The notes beneath the pieces were generated by a model that had not been told where the DNA came from, ran no database searches, and saw only the letters and a list, made by a program, of their open reading frames with translations. A stretch of 64,000 nucleotides of DNA from Alteromonas oceanisediminis (lineage in GTDB: Bacteria; Pseudomonadota; Gammaproteobacteria; Enterobacterales; Alteromonadaceae), in contig NZ_JAHCTA010000004.1 in the NCBI RefSeq assembly GCF_018474025.1, positions 124,001 to 188,000 of the forward strand. The letters are read 5' to 3'. This document shows positions 18,149 to 26,913 of the stretch, piece after piece. Position numbers and translations under genes: made by a program. Numbering within the stretch: position 1 is the stretch's first letter; every line of letters begins with the position of its first letter.

Positions 18149-18670
18149 TTAGTCAGTAATGGGCTGCCAGTACAAGGTGGTGTTGAAATGATGTCGCAAT
18201 GCCGCGTTCAGTGAACCAAATCGCGTAACAAGCTGGTCATAGCCGAGCACGCATTGCAGTGAAAAGCGATGGCAATTATTGCCGATAACATCGTAGTCAG
18301 CGAATTGATATACCTGAGCGATTGCTCGCGCAGCACAGCCCTCACTCACCAGTGGGGTGCGCGATTCATCACACGCAACATAAATACGGTTGCCACTACG
18401 ATCTTTAAGAAATCGTTGCGGCGAAATGGCGCGCACCAAACCGTTTCCGCGCAGCTCAATGATGTTTCCATCGACCCAGATACCGGAGTGTTGAAAAACT
18501 TCATAGATCCCGCAACACACCACGCTGCCATTGGCTGGCTCAGAAACGAGGCGGCATTCACCCGGAAAGTGTTTAATATCACCTCGTGACTTCAATCCGT
18601 CCCGACTCAGTTTGGTTCCTGCAACGGCGGCAAGCACACCTGCGCCTAACCATATTAAGGGTAATGCCAT
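18149..18670 (-). CDS. LRAT/NC-domain protein, membrane-anchored putative thiol acyltransferase or hydrolase
   Basis: A 173-residue protein with an N-terminal hydrophobic anchor (residues 3-18). The core resembles the lecithin:retinol acyltransferase (NlpC/P60 superfamily) fold. FQHSGIWVDGNIIELRGNG carries the candidate catalytic His (H61), and DVIGNNCHRFSLQCV carries the candidate Cys (C133) in the NC position. These enzymes form acyl-thioester intermediates on the Cys. No partner gene is adjacent; alaA lies divergently 187 bases away. Family assignment rests on motif order and spacing; activity and substrate are unknown. Confidence 0.65.
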   Translation of the reverse strand: MALPLIWLGAGVLAAVAGTKLSRDGLKSRGDIKHFPGECRLVSEPANGSVVCCGIYEVFQHSGIWVDGNIIELRGNGLVRAISPQRFLKDRSGNRIYVACDESRTPLVSEGCAARAIAQVYQFADYDVIGNNCHRFSLQCVLGYDQLVTRFGSLNAALRHHFNTTLYWQPITD

Positions 18671-18857
18671 ATCGACTTCTACCGGATGTTCAATAAAACC
18701 AAAATAACACGCTCTAGTTAGATTGCTGATTTATCGCTTACAGGGCAAGTAATAAGATGTAACGTTAAATTTCAGCGCTGAACCAAGTTTCTCTTAACAT
18801 CAACCAAGCGCCTGTATTACTCTACCAGCCCGGTGACATAACCTATTGGAAAAGAGC

Positions 18858-20075
18858 ATGATACAGGTCGGCAAATCGAAAAAATTGGATAATGTGTGTT
18901 ACGACATCCGAGGTCCGATTGCCGCACAAGCGCGTAAATTGGAAGACGAGGGGCACCGTATCCTTAAACTGAATATCGGTAACCCTGCCCCTTTTGGGTT
19001 TGATGCGCCGGACGATATTCTTAAAGACGTTATTCGCAACCTGCCCACAGCACAAGGCTATTCAGATTCAACCGGCATCTATGCCGCGCGTGTTGCTGTG
19101 ATGCAGTATTATCAGTCCATGGGCATCAAGCACACATCAGTGGATGATGTGTTCATCGGTAACGGTGTCAGCGAGATGATCATGATGTCAATGCAAGCTT
19201 TGCTTGATACGGGCGATGAAGTACTTCTGCCCAGCCCAGATTACCCCTTATGGACAGCAGCGGTGAGTCTTTCATCAGGAACCCCTGTGCACTATCGTTG
19301 CGATGAGAGCCAGCAATGGTTTCCAGATGTTGAAGATATAAAAAACAAAATTACACCGAAAACAAAAGCCATCGTACTGATCAACCCCAATAATCCGACG
19401 GGCGCGGTATACAGTAAAGCGTTATTGCAACAGATTGTTGAGGTCGCCAGAGACAATAATCTGGTTATTTTCAGCGATGAGATTTATGACAAAATTGTTT
19501 ATGACGACGCACAACACCACTGTATTGCTGCATTGGCCGAAGATATAGTATTCGTCACCTTTAGCGGACTGTCTAAAAATTATCGGGTGGCAGGTTTTCG
19601 TGCTGGATGGATGCTGGTCAGTGGCGAAAAGCGCGCGGCAAAGGAGTATATTGAAGGGCTGACCATCCTGTCTTCAATGCGCATGTGTGCTAATGTGCCA
19701 TGTCAGCATGCGATACAAACGGCGTTGGGTGGTTACCAAAGTATCAACGAGCTTATTCATGATACCGGCCGACTCAAAGTACAACGTGATTTGGCGTACC
19801 GCCTGTTGAACGAGATCGACGGGATAAGTTGCGTAAAACCGTTCGGCGCGATGTACCTTTTTGCCAAAGTAGACGCGCAAAAATTTAATATTCATAACGA
19901 TGAACAAATGATCATGGATTTACTCAACAAAGAGAAGATCCTGTTGGTTCACGGCAGCGCGTTTAACCTGACCGATGGCATTTACTTTCGGCTGGTGTTT
20001 TTACCTCATCAAGACGAACTCAGTGTGGCGTTACAACGTATCGCCGACTTCTTTAGCTATTACAAACAGGGTTGA
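18858..20075 (+). CDS. alaA: Glutamate-pyruvate aminotransferase AlaA
   Basis: About 405 residues, very close to E. coli AlaA (YfbQ). SKKLDNVCYDIRGPIAAQAR, LNIGNPAPFGFDAPDDIL, LPSPDYPLWTAAVSLSSG, INPNNPTGAVYSK and the PLP-lysine motif SGLSKNYRVAGFRAGW are all present. It makes alanine from pyruvate and glutamate in the cytoplasm. The start chosen is the ATG at 18858, preceded by GGAAAAGAG; a TTG four codons upstream is possible. It forms a pair with yfbR, as in E. coli. Confidence 0.95.
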   Translation: MIQVGKSKKLDNVCYDIRGPIAAQARKLEDEGHRILKLNIGNPAPFGFDAPDDILKDVIRNLPTAQGYSDSTGIYAARVAVMQYYQSMGIKHTSVDDVFIGNGVSEMIMMSMQALLDTGDEVLLPSPDYPLWTAAVSLSSGTPVHYRCDESQQWFPDVEDIKNKITPKTKAIVLINPNNPTGAVYSKALLQQIVEVARDNNLVIFSDEIYDKIVYDDAQHHCIAALAEDIVFVTFSGLSKNYRVAGFRAGWMLVSGEKRAAKEYIEGLTILSSMRMCANVPCQHAIQTALGGYQSINELIHDTGRLKVQRDLAYRLLNEIDGISCVKPFGAMYLFAKVDAQKFNIHNDEQMIMDLLNKEKILLVHGSAFNLTDGIYFRLVFLPHQDELSVALQRIADFFSYYKQG

Positions 20076-20078
20076 ACC

Positions 20079-20684
20079 GTGATCTCGCACCTTAAACAAA
20101 GTACGTTTCTCGCGTGGATATTGCGCATGCCGCTGATCAAGCGATGGGCGCTGATGCATTCTGTCAAAAACGAAAATGTCGCTGAGCACTCGCATCAAGT
20201 CGCTGTCATCAGTCATCTTTTGGCGGTGATCAAGAATCATTATTTCAAGGGAACGATTAGCCCCGAGCGTGCGGTCACCATCGCGTTGTACCACGAAATT
20301 TCAGAAACCAAGCTACAGGATATCAACCACGTTACCAAGTATCACAATCCCGAACTGACGAAGGAATTCAAAAAACTGGAAGAAATGGCAGAGCTGGAAT
20401 GCTTGCAAACGCTTCCCGAAGCGCTGCAAGATACGTTTAAGCCATTGATAGTGCAATCCGCGGTTGACCCTGAATATAAAAAGCTGGTGAAGGCAGCAGA
20501 TTTGATCGCAGCTTATCTAAAAGCGTGCGATGAAATCACATTTGGAAATCGTGAATTTAATCATGTTAAAACGCGTCTAGAGGCCATGCTGAGCACCTAC
20601 GTAGATACGATGCCAGAGGTGGATTTCTTCTTAAAAACTTTCAAAGACAAATGCCTTGTTAGTGTCGACGAACTTTCTGAGTAA
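20079..20684 (+). CDS. yfbR: 5'-deoxynucleotidase YfbR
   Basis: A 201-residue HD-domain phosphohydrolase that removes the 5'-phosphate from dNMPs. The metal ligands are visible in VAEHSHQVAVISH, ALYHEISE (HD-like HE) and VKAADLIAAYLKACDEI. Length matches E. coli YfbR. It starts with GTG, 3 bases after the alaA stop, with AGGG upstream. The end of the gene overlaps the start of ychJ. Confidence 0.95.
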   Translation: MISHLKQSTFLAWILRMPLIKRWALMHSVKNENVAEHSHQVAVISHLLAVIKNHYFKGTISPERAVTIALYHEISETKLQDINHVTKYHNPELTKEFKKLEEMAELECLQTLPEALQDTFKPLIVQSAVDPEYKKLVKAADLIAAYLKACDEITFGNREFNHVKTRLEAMLSTYVDTMPEVDFFLKTFKDKCLVSVDELSE

Positions 20685-21186
20685 CGCCACGGCTGATGCA
20701 GCCTGCCCATGTGGTTCGGGGCGCGCGCTGACAAACTGCTGTCTGCCTCTGCTGACAGGTGATTCATCTGACACGGAAGCAATACGCTGTGAGCAATTAA
20801 TGCGCTCTCGTTACAGCGCGTATGCACTGGGTTTTTATGATTACGTGTTATCCACTTATGCCACCGAGACCCGCCCCAGCTTAACCGCACAGCAGCTGCG
20901 TAATGAGAACCGACAGACACAATGGCACAGACTGGTGGTTACTGCAGCATCGCACAATAGCGTTGATTTCAGCGCGTACTATTCTGAGCCCTCAGCGATG
21001 GGGTCTGCTTCGCGCACACTGTTTTTGCTGTCAGAGCACTCGCGCTTTATTCAAGAGGACGGGCGCTGGCGCTATTACGATGGCGACATCAAAGCCGAAA
21101 GTGGTCCGATTAAACTGGGCCGGAATGAGCCGTGCTTCTGTGCCAGCGGGAAAAAATTCAAACGTTGTTGCGGCGCCCGCTTTTGA
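20656..21186 (+). CDS. ychJ: YchJ-family protein with two SEC-C zinc motifs
   Basis: About 176 residues with a SEC-C metal-binding motif at each end: ACPCGSGRALTNCC near residue 17 and EPCFCASGKKFKRCCG at the C-terminus. The central NTF2-like domain (MRSRYSAYALGFYDYVLSTY) is typical of UPF0225/YchJ. Function is unknown. No ATG precedes the first motif; the start is TTG at 20656 or GTG at 20662, both inside the end of yfbR, so translation is probably coupled. Confidence 0.88.
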   Translation: MLVSTNFLSNATADAACPCGSGRALTNCCLPLLTGDSSDTEAIRCEQLMRSRYSAYALGFYDYVLSTYATETRPSLTAQQLRNENRQTQWHRLVVTAASHNSVDFSAYYSEPSAMGSASRTLFLLSEHSRFIQEDGRWRYYDGDIKAESGPIKLGRNEPCFCASGKKFKRCCGARF

Positions 21187-21202
21187 GCTTCACGTTTTGC
21201 AC

Positions 21203-22066
21203 CTAATGATTAGCTTCCTCGAAAGACAGTAAACCGTATTCATTAATTGCTGCACGCGCTTTTGCAGAAAGCTCCGGATTCTCCAAGATCATCATTCTGC
21301 GTTGAAAAAACCGTTGTTCCTCAATCACGTCACCAAAATAGCGGTCAAAGATGGGATCAATCTTATCTTGTGCAAGCGCCAACAATAATCCCTTCTCCAG
21401 TCTTTCCGCCAACTCCGGATAAGCCGGTGATACAAACAGCATGTTCGCTAACGGGTATACCAACGCAACATGTTCATCCACAATAAGGTTCAACGCGCGA
21501 TATTTTTGTGCCTCCGCCTCAACCTCGTTAAGACTGCGCGTTAGGCAGTCAAACCGCTTTCGTGCCAGCATTTCAAGTAAGCTCTTGTACCGGGGTGACG
21601 TAGATACCGATACATTATTGGCCAGTAGTATATTGGTGTCTGGCCAATGTGAGCCACTGCCAATCACTAAGCGCTGCTCTCGCAAGTCACGAACATTGCG
21701 CACTGACTTAAACAAATTGGGTTCCGCGCCGCGGATAACACAAACCCTCAAGCCAAGCAGCCCTTTATCCAGCGGAAAGTAGATCGGCAATAAGGCGTCT
21801 TCGCGAGATTTTTGGTTACCGAGCACGGCAACATTGACCAGCTCGCCACTGTGCATTTCTTTGACGGCCCGGCCCTGCTCCATGGATACTGACAGCGTGA
21901 TTGAAACAGGCCCGTATTCAGCTTCGGTCAGTTGTGTAAACAGGTGTATATAATCATGCATGCCGGGGATATCGGCATCCCTATCCCACAGTCTTATTTC
22001 AGTATCAGCGATGACACAACGCACGAAAAGAAGCATAAAAATGGCTACCATGAGAGCTAAACGCAA
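21203..22066 (-). CDS. Orphan periplasmic solute-binding-protein-like protein
   Basis: About 287 residues with a signal peptide (RLALMVAIFMLLFVRCVIA) and a two-lobed binding-protein pattern like that of extracellular solute-binding family 3 (VRDLREQRLVIGSGSHWPDT, ALVYPLANMLFVSPAYPEL). There are no ABC transporter genes nearby, so it may be a sensor or an unlinked binding protein. The TTG at 22066 is chosen because AGGAG lies 7 bases before it and a clean signal peptide follows. The ATG at 22114 has no ribosome binding site; the ATG at 22051 is the other option. Confidence 0.7.
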   Translation of the reverse strand: MRLALMVAIFMLLFVRCVIADTEIRLWDRDADIPGMHDYIHLFTQLTEAEYGPVSITLSVSMEQGRAVKEMHSGELVNVAVLGNQKSREDALLPIYFPLDKGLLGLRVCVIRGAEPNLFKSVRNVRDLREQRLVIGSGSHWPDTNILLANNVSVSTSPRYKSLLEMLARKRFDCLTRSLNEVEAEAQKYRALNLIVDEHVALVYPLANMLFVSPAYPELAERLEKGLLLALAQDKIDPIFDRYFGDVIEEQRFFQRRMMILENPELSAKARAAINEYGLLSFEEANH

Positions 22067-22235
22067 CAGACATCTCCTGTAAGAATCGGTGAAAAAACGC
22101 ACTCCAGAGTTCATTTTTGCATAAATAACAGACAAAGTAACAGAACTTACACTCGCTATCTTGTTGCAAAGGTTACAGTGTGATCAAACTACGTTATTCT
22201 ATTTTCATTCCAAGTTACCGGAGCTTGATAACGCC

Positions 22236-23588
22236 ATGACGTTAACACATCAATGGATTGAACGACGCTTGCCGCGAGTGGAAAATCGAGATGGTGATCA
22301 CCGATCGCCCTTTCAGCGCGATAAAGCCAGAATACTTCACTCAGCAGCATTTCGGCGGTTACAGGCTAAAACTCAGGTTTTGGGTGTTGGGATCGGCGAT
22401 TTCTATCGTACGCGCTTAACGCATTCTCTGGAGGCCGCACAAATAGGCGTGGGCATTTGTGCTCAGTTGAACGCAAAATATGCAGCAGCGTGCGCGGCCG
22501 TTGAACTTGACGCGAATCTCATTGAAGCACTCTGTTTAGCTCATGACATAGGCCATCCTCCCTTTGGTCATGGTGGTGAAATTGCACTCAATGTGATGAT
22601 GCACGACGCGGGGGGATTTGAAGGAAACGGTCAAACGTTTCGGATTGTGAGTAAATTAGAACCCTATACCGAGCATCATGGCATGAATCTGTCACGACGT
22701 ACCGTTTTAGGCCTGGTAAAGTATCCCAACTTCATTGAAGAGTTACGCGTAACGAACAAAAGCACTGACACAAATCTTCACAGCCTCCGTCAAATAAGAG
22801 CTGGAGACTGGCACCCTGCGAAAGGTCTATTTACCTGCGATAAAGATATTTTTGACTGGCTTTTGGCACCTTTTAGCGCGCATGACCGGCAGAAATTCAT
22901 ACGCCACAGTGGTGATGACGCGACAATAACGCCAACGCAACACCATCGCACACTTCACAAGTCGGTTGATTGTTCAATCATGGAGCTTGCCGACGACATT
23001 GCCTATGGGGTGCATGATTTAGAAGATTCGATTGTGATGGGTATGGTCAATGAAACTGAATTCAGGCGCTGGGTATCTCAACCCATTCAAACCATGCAAG
23101 TGCCTTGGTTATCTGACCATATCGAACCGCTCACTGTAAAACTTTTCAGCGACCAGCATTACGAACGCAAGAATGCGATTGGCGCTTTGGTGAATACGTT
23201 TATCACGGCCATCACGTTATCACAGCAACATCAATTTGAGCACCCGCTGCTTGACCATCAAGCGCAGATGCCACAGGCACACCAGCAAGCCCTCTCGATA
23301 TTTAAGCGTTTTGTATTTAATAAAGTGATTCAAAAGCCTGAAATCCAGCTCTTAGAGTACAAGGGGCAACAAGTCGTTATGGAATTGTTCCAAGCGTTTA
23401 GCTCAGATCCTGAGCGACTGTTACCAGACAATACCCGAGTGCGATGGGGAGATGCACAGGAGAACAACTTGGGCGCCCGCGTGATTGCGGATTATATCTC
23501 AGGTATGACAGATGAATTTGCGTCGCGGCTATACTCGAATATGTTCATTCCCAAGCGTGGTGGTACACACGACACACTTTCGCTTTAA
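22236..23588 (+). CDS. Deoxyguanosine triphosphate triphosphohydrolase (dGTPase), possible anti-phage type
   Basis: A 450-residue HD-superfamily enzyme that cleaves dGTP to deoxyguanosine and triphosphate. HSAAFRRLQAKTQVLG, YRTRLTHSLEAAQIG, CLAHDIGHPPFGHGGE (the HD pair and dGTPase signature) and MELADDIAYGVHDLEDSI supply the metal ligands. The start MTLTHQWIERRL at ATG 22236 matches the usual family beginning; an upstream TTG adds 25 unconserved residues. Proteins of this length and layout in Shewanella have been reported to defend against phages by depleting dNTPs. It stands alone here, with no defence neighbours. Confidence 0.9.
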   Translation: MTLTHQWIERRLPRVENRDGDHRSPFQRDKARILHSAAFRRLQAKTQVLGVGIGDFYRTRLTHSLEAAQIGVGICAQLNAKYAAACAAVELDANLIEALCLAHDIGHPPFGHGGEIALNVMMHDAGGFEGNGQTFRIVSKLEPYTEHHGMNLSRRTVLGLVKYPNFIEELRVTNKSTDTNLHSLRQIRAGDWHPAKGLFTCDKDIFDWLLAPFSAHDRQKFIRHSGDDATITPTQHHRTLHKSVDCSIMELADDIAYGVHDLEDSIVMGMVNETEFRRWVSQPIQTMQVPWLSDHIEPLTVKLFSDQHYERKNAIGALVNTFITAITLSQQHQFEHPLLDHQAQMPQAHQQALSIFKRFVFNKVIQKPEIQLLEYKGQQVVMELFQAFSSDPERLLPDNTRVRWGDAQENNLGARVIADYISGMTDEFASRLYSNMFIPKRGGTHDTLSL

Positions 23589-23690
23589 GTCAGCGCGTTG
23601 TGCTTGCGTGCAATGCGACATGAAAGAATAGCGAGCTAAATCAGGTCTTAGTGCGTAGCAACTGTAAAACAGACCAAGGTAATCCGTGTT

Positions 23691-24695
23691 ATGCGACTTA
23701 AATCGAACAAAACAGTTTCTCGACTGACCGATAATGACGTCACTGACGAACGCACTTACTTAAATCGGCGGCAACTCTTAAAGTCTATGGGGTTTGTCGG
23801 CGCCGGTGCATTGTTGTCGCAATCGGCCCAAGGTATTGGCTGGTTCGATGACGATGATGAGAACGTGTTTGAAAGACGCGATCTGTCCTTTACGCAGCCC
23901 GATCAATTTCAAATTAACGACACGGTAACACCTGAAGTGAAATCAACGTCGTATAACAATTTTTACGAATTTGGTACTGACAAGGGTGATCCTGCTGAAA
24001 ATGCGCAGGACTTTACGGTTGACCCGTGGTCATTAACGATCGACGGCTTAGTCGAGAAACCCATCACGTTGAGCTACGACGATCTCTTCAAACGCTTCGA
24101 CTTGGAAGAGCGTATTTACCGACTGCGTTGTGTAGAAGCCTGGTCGATGGTGATCCCGTGGATTGGTTTTGAGCTAGCCAACATTCTGCAGCAGGCGAAA
24201 CCACTCAGTCGGGCAAAATTTGTCGCCTTCCAAACACTGTATGATCCAGAGCAAATGCCCGGGCAGCGCAGCCGTTTTGTTGGAGGCGGTGTAGATTATC
24301 CGTACGTTGAAGGATTAAGGCTAGACGAAGCCATGCATTCGTTATCAATACTTTCTGTGGGTATGTATGGGAAAACGCTCCCACCTCAGAACGGCGCGCC
24401 AATCCGTCTGGTTGTGCCGTGGAAATATGGTTTTAAGAGTATCAAGTCGATTGTACGCATCACGCTGACCGAACAAATGCCTCCCACTACCTGGAACCGC
24501 CTCGCGCCGCAGGAGTACGGCTTTTACGCCAATGTTAATCCAAAGGTTGATCACCCTCGATGGAGTCAAGCGCGCGAACGCAGGATCACCACAGGTGGCC
24601 TACTCGCCCGCAATCGCATCGAAACGCAGATGTTCAACGGCTACCCAGAGGTTGCTCCGCTGTATAGCGGCATGGATTTAAGTCGTTTTTACTGA
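23691..24695 (+). CDS. msrP: Protein-methionine-sulfoxide reductase catalytic subunit MsrP
   Basis: A 334-residue periplasmic molybdopterin enzyme (YedY). A Tat-type twin-arginine signal is present ([15 protein letters not shown], Arg 26-27). The molybdenum-ligating Cys is C147 in [15 protein letters not shown]. The motifs [16 protein letters not shown] and [19 protein letters not shown] are typical. With MsrQ it repairs oxidised methionines in periplasmic proteins. It overlaps msrQ by one base (TGATG). Confidence 0.96.
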   Translation: MRLKSNKTVSRLTDNDVTDERTYLNRRQLLKSMGFVGAGALLSQSAQGIGWFDDDDENVFERRDLSFTQPDQFQINDTVTPEVKSTSYNNFYEFGTDKGDPAENAQDFTVDPWSLTIDGLVEKPITLSYDDLFKRFDLEERIYRLRCVEAWSMVIPWIGFELANILQQAKPLSRAKFVAFQTLYDPEQMPGQRSRFVGGGVDYPYVEGLRLDEAMHSLSILSVGMYGKTLPPQNGAPIRLVVPWKYGFKSIKSIVRITLTEQMPPTTWNRLAPQEYGFYANVNPKVDHPRWSQARERRITTGGLLARNRIETQMFNGYPEVAPLYSGMDLSRFY

Positions 24696-25318
24696 TGCAG
24701 GCATTGTCAGCGACACCGCTGCGCTTGTCGGAACGCCGCATTCTGATACTGAAGTGGCTTTTACATGGGGTTAGTTTTAGTTGGGTGGCCTATGTATTTT
24801 TCACGGCAGTAACCGATCAGGTCGCTGGCGATCCCGTTGATCGCTTACTTCATTTCACGGGTATGGGTGCGCTTAATCTACTCCTTTTGTCGCTCGCGAT
24901 ATCACCCGTGGCGAAACGATTTAGGGCCGCAAATCTGATCAAATTACGTCGTCCCACTGGGCTATGGGCGTTTAGCTATGCATTACTGCATTTGGCAACC
25001 TTTGTGTTGTTTGAATTGCAATTAGAATGGGCACTCATCGGGACTGAAATTATTGAGCGGCCCTACATCACGGTGGGCTTCAGCGCATTTATCATTCTGC
25101 TTCTACTCGCTGCAACATCGATTACCGCGGTGCGTCGTCGTATGGGACGGCGTTGGCAATTACTGCACAATTGGGTATATGTGAGTGCGCCGTTGGTTGT
25201 TATTCATTTTTATTGGTCAGTAAAGTCAGATGTTGTTGAGCCTGTTGTTTACGGACTACTCGTCTTGGTTCTGCTCTATGTAAGACGTGAACGGCTGCGT
25301 AAAATTTTTCGCGGTTGA
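24695..25318 (+). CDS. msrQ: MsrQ, heme b membrane subunit of MsrPQ
   Basis: A 207-residue inner-membrane protein with about six helices. Candidate heme-ligating His residues occur in RLLHFTGMGALNLLLL, LLHLATFVLF and LLHNWVYVSAPLVVIHFYW. It passes electrons from the quinone pool or flavin reductase to MsrP. Its start overlaps the msrP stop, so the two are translationally coupled. Length is typical for YedZ. Confidence 0.95.
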   Translation: MQALSATPLRLSERRILILKWLLHGVSFSWVAYVFFTAVTDQVAGDPVDRLLHFTGMGALNLLLLSLAISPVAKRFRAANLIKLRRPTGLWAFSYALLHLATFVLFELQLEWALIGTEIIERPYITVGFSAFIILLLLAATSITAVRRRMGRRWQLLHNWVYVSAPLVVIHFYWSVKSDVVEPVVYGLLVLVLLYVRRERLRKIFRG

Positions 25319-25322
25319 TGCA

Positions 25323-26201
25323 CTATTGGGCAGTGATATGTTCTAAAATCACGTCACGTATTTCAGTATGTGCTGAAGGCGGTAAATAAGCTACATGGGC
25401 GTCAACAAAGCGCTCACTTTGATAAAGCGACGCCAACGCCTGATCAATTAACGCGATAGTCTGTTGTCCCACCTCGGTATCTGCGCAGATCACATGACCA
25501 GTAACAAAGTCAGGAGTTTGTGCAATTCCGTAGCTTCGGGTTTCGTACGGTTCGCTATCACCGAAATTGATGTACATGGATGCTGGAAAAATGAGAGCGA
25601 AGTCAACCCGCTGCTTCTCAAACAGTGTCATAAAGCGTTGATAATACGCACTGTTGGACATCGGAATAATTTGTTTTGAATTAATCTGTGCGATATCCGA
25701 ATCCAATACCTCACCAAACGAATAATTCTCAGGGAGAATAATGGCTGAACGGGTATATTCATCAAGCACATCACTGACGCTGATCACCTGACCTCGTTCA
25801 TCCAGTAAATGTTCACCTAACGGTTTTACTGAGGCTAACTGATACAGACGCTGAGTTTGGAAGTAACTAAGTGGGCTTGAAAAAAGATACTTTTTAACGC
25901 GCTCTGGTGACTTAACTTTGTTCAACACGCACACTGGGTTGCCTTTGTCTAATTGCATAAAAGAGCGTGACAAAGGCACATTCAGGACAGGATGGTGATA
26001 GCCCATTTCGTCCATCAGCATTTGTACGGTATCAACGGCGGTTGAATAAGGATCTTGGCTCGATTGATTAATCTTTTGGGTAAGGAATACATTGTCGGAG
26101 TGGAAGCGTACCTGTTGCAGGATGGCAGGCGTATGCTGCGCCAACAAGATTGTCGGGTAGGTGTAAAAGACAACGCAAATAAGCAAGCGAAACCCGTGCA
26201 T
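25323..26201 (-). CDS. Orphan periplasmic binding-protein-like protein (TIGR02285-like)
   Basis: A 292-residue exported protein: signal peptide residues 1-21 (LLICVVFYTYPTILLAQ), then a two-lobed SBP-like sequence with FSSPLSYFQTQRLYQLASV and VDFALIFPASMYINF. It resembles the orphan TIGR02285-type proteins common in Alteromonadales and Vibrionales, whose ligand is unknown. The ATG at 26201 has GGAG 6 bases upstream, which decides the start against an 18-codon extension. It is convergent with msrQ, 4 bases apart, and has no transporter partner. Confidence 0.72.
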   Translation of the reverse strand: MHGFRLLICVVFYTYPTILLAQHTPAILQQVRFHSDNVFLTQKINQSSQDPYSTAVDTVQMLMDEMGYHHPVLNVPLSRSFMQLDKGNPVCVLNKVKSPERVKKYLFSSPLSYFQTQRLYQLASVKPLGEHLLDERGQVISVSDVLDEYTRSAIILPENYSFGEVLDSDIAQINSKQIIPMSNSAYYQRFMTLFEKQRVDFALIFPASMYINFGDSEPYETRSYGIAQTPDFVTGHVICADTEVGQQTIALIDQALASLYQSERFVDAHVAYLPPSAHTEIRDVILEHITAQ

Positions 26202-26451
26202 GAAAACTCCTTCTTCAGTGCTAAACAGATTAGTCGATGATATCTGCAACCGCAATGACTTTCAGAACTTGAATTGAGGTGCATCAAAACCAGAGTGTGT
26301 TATCCCTGCTTATAACGTGCTTGCGTGCAATCCTTCCCACTCGGTCAATGGTGTTGTCTGGCGAAGTATCGCTTGATCACGAGCAACCGAGCAACAGGGT
26401 GATGTGTACAAAATAAACACAAAAAAGCTTGCAAAGCGTAAAACGCACATA

Positions 26452-26471
26452 TACTGTATACGTATACAGGC
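26452..26471 (+). promoter_or_regulatory. LexA (SOS) box
   Basis: The 16-base core CTGTATACGTATACAG (26454-26469) is a perfect palindrome matching the consensus CTGT-N8-ACAG. It overlaps a -10-like TATACT (26450-26455) and lies 25 bases upstream of the SulA-like start codon. A LexA dimer here would block initiation. Confidence 0.88.
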
Positions 26472-26494
26472 TATATAAATATCAGGGTTTTGTT

Positions 26495-26911
26495 ATGTCT
26501 TTACCGGTCGCTATTTCAATCAATACGCAAAATGTTGTTCACTTTGAAACACCACGTCAGCAGCGCGGGTGGCGCTATCTGTTAGCTGATTCGGTCTCAT
26601 TCCAGAAACAGGATATGCGGCAGCACAGCCACTCTATCCGTATGCAGAAGCCTCAGTCGGATCAACTTCCTACGTGGATTAAGCGTTTAATTACAAGCGG
26701 TCAGTGTGAAGCAATCTACGTTGAAAACCTGCAACTCGCTGACGAAGAAGCACTCATTATCAAAGCCTTGTGCACAGAATACTGTGTCTCGCTTGTTGGC
26801 TTAACGGTAGCCACACAGTCCGTGAATGACGCGTGCAACGCTAATGTTATTCAAGGGCCATGGAGCGCTAATGATGCTCAGAGAAGTTTTACTTTTGCGG
26901 AAGCGGAGTAA
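26495..26911 (+). CDS. SulA-like SOS cell-division inhibitor candidate
   Basis: A 138-residue protein whose central part (about 58-105, LPTWIKRLITSGQCEAIYVE, then NLQLADEEALIIKALC) resembles the leucine-rich, RecA-like core of SulA. SulA binds FtsZ and halts division after DNA damage. The N-terminal half is not recognisable. ATG 26495 has AGGG 8 bases upstream, and an upstream open extension runs through the LexA box, so it is rejected. SOS control is strongly supported by the operator; the SulA identity is an inference from size, context and weak similarity. It is convergent with the PNPOx-like gene, 2 bases apart. Confidence 0.7.
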   Translation: MSLPVAISINTQNVVHFETPRQQRGWRYLLADSVSFQKQDMRQHSHSIRMQKPQSDQLPTWIKRLITSGQCEAIYVENLQLADEEALIIKALCTEYCVSLVGLTVATQSVNDACNANVIQGPWSANDAQRSFTFAEAE

Positions 26912-26913
26912 CC

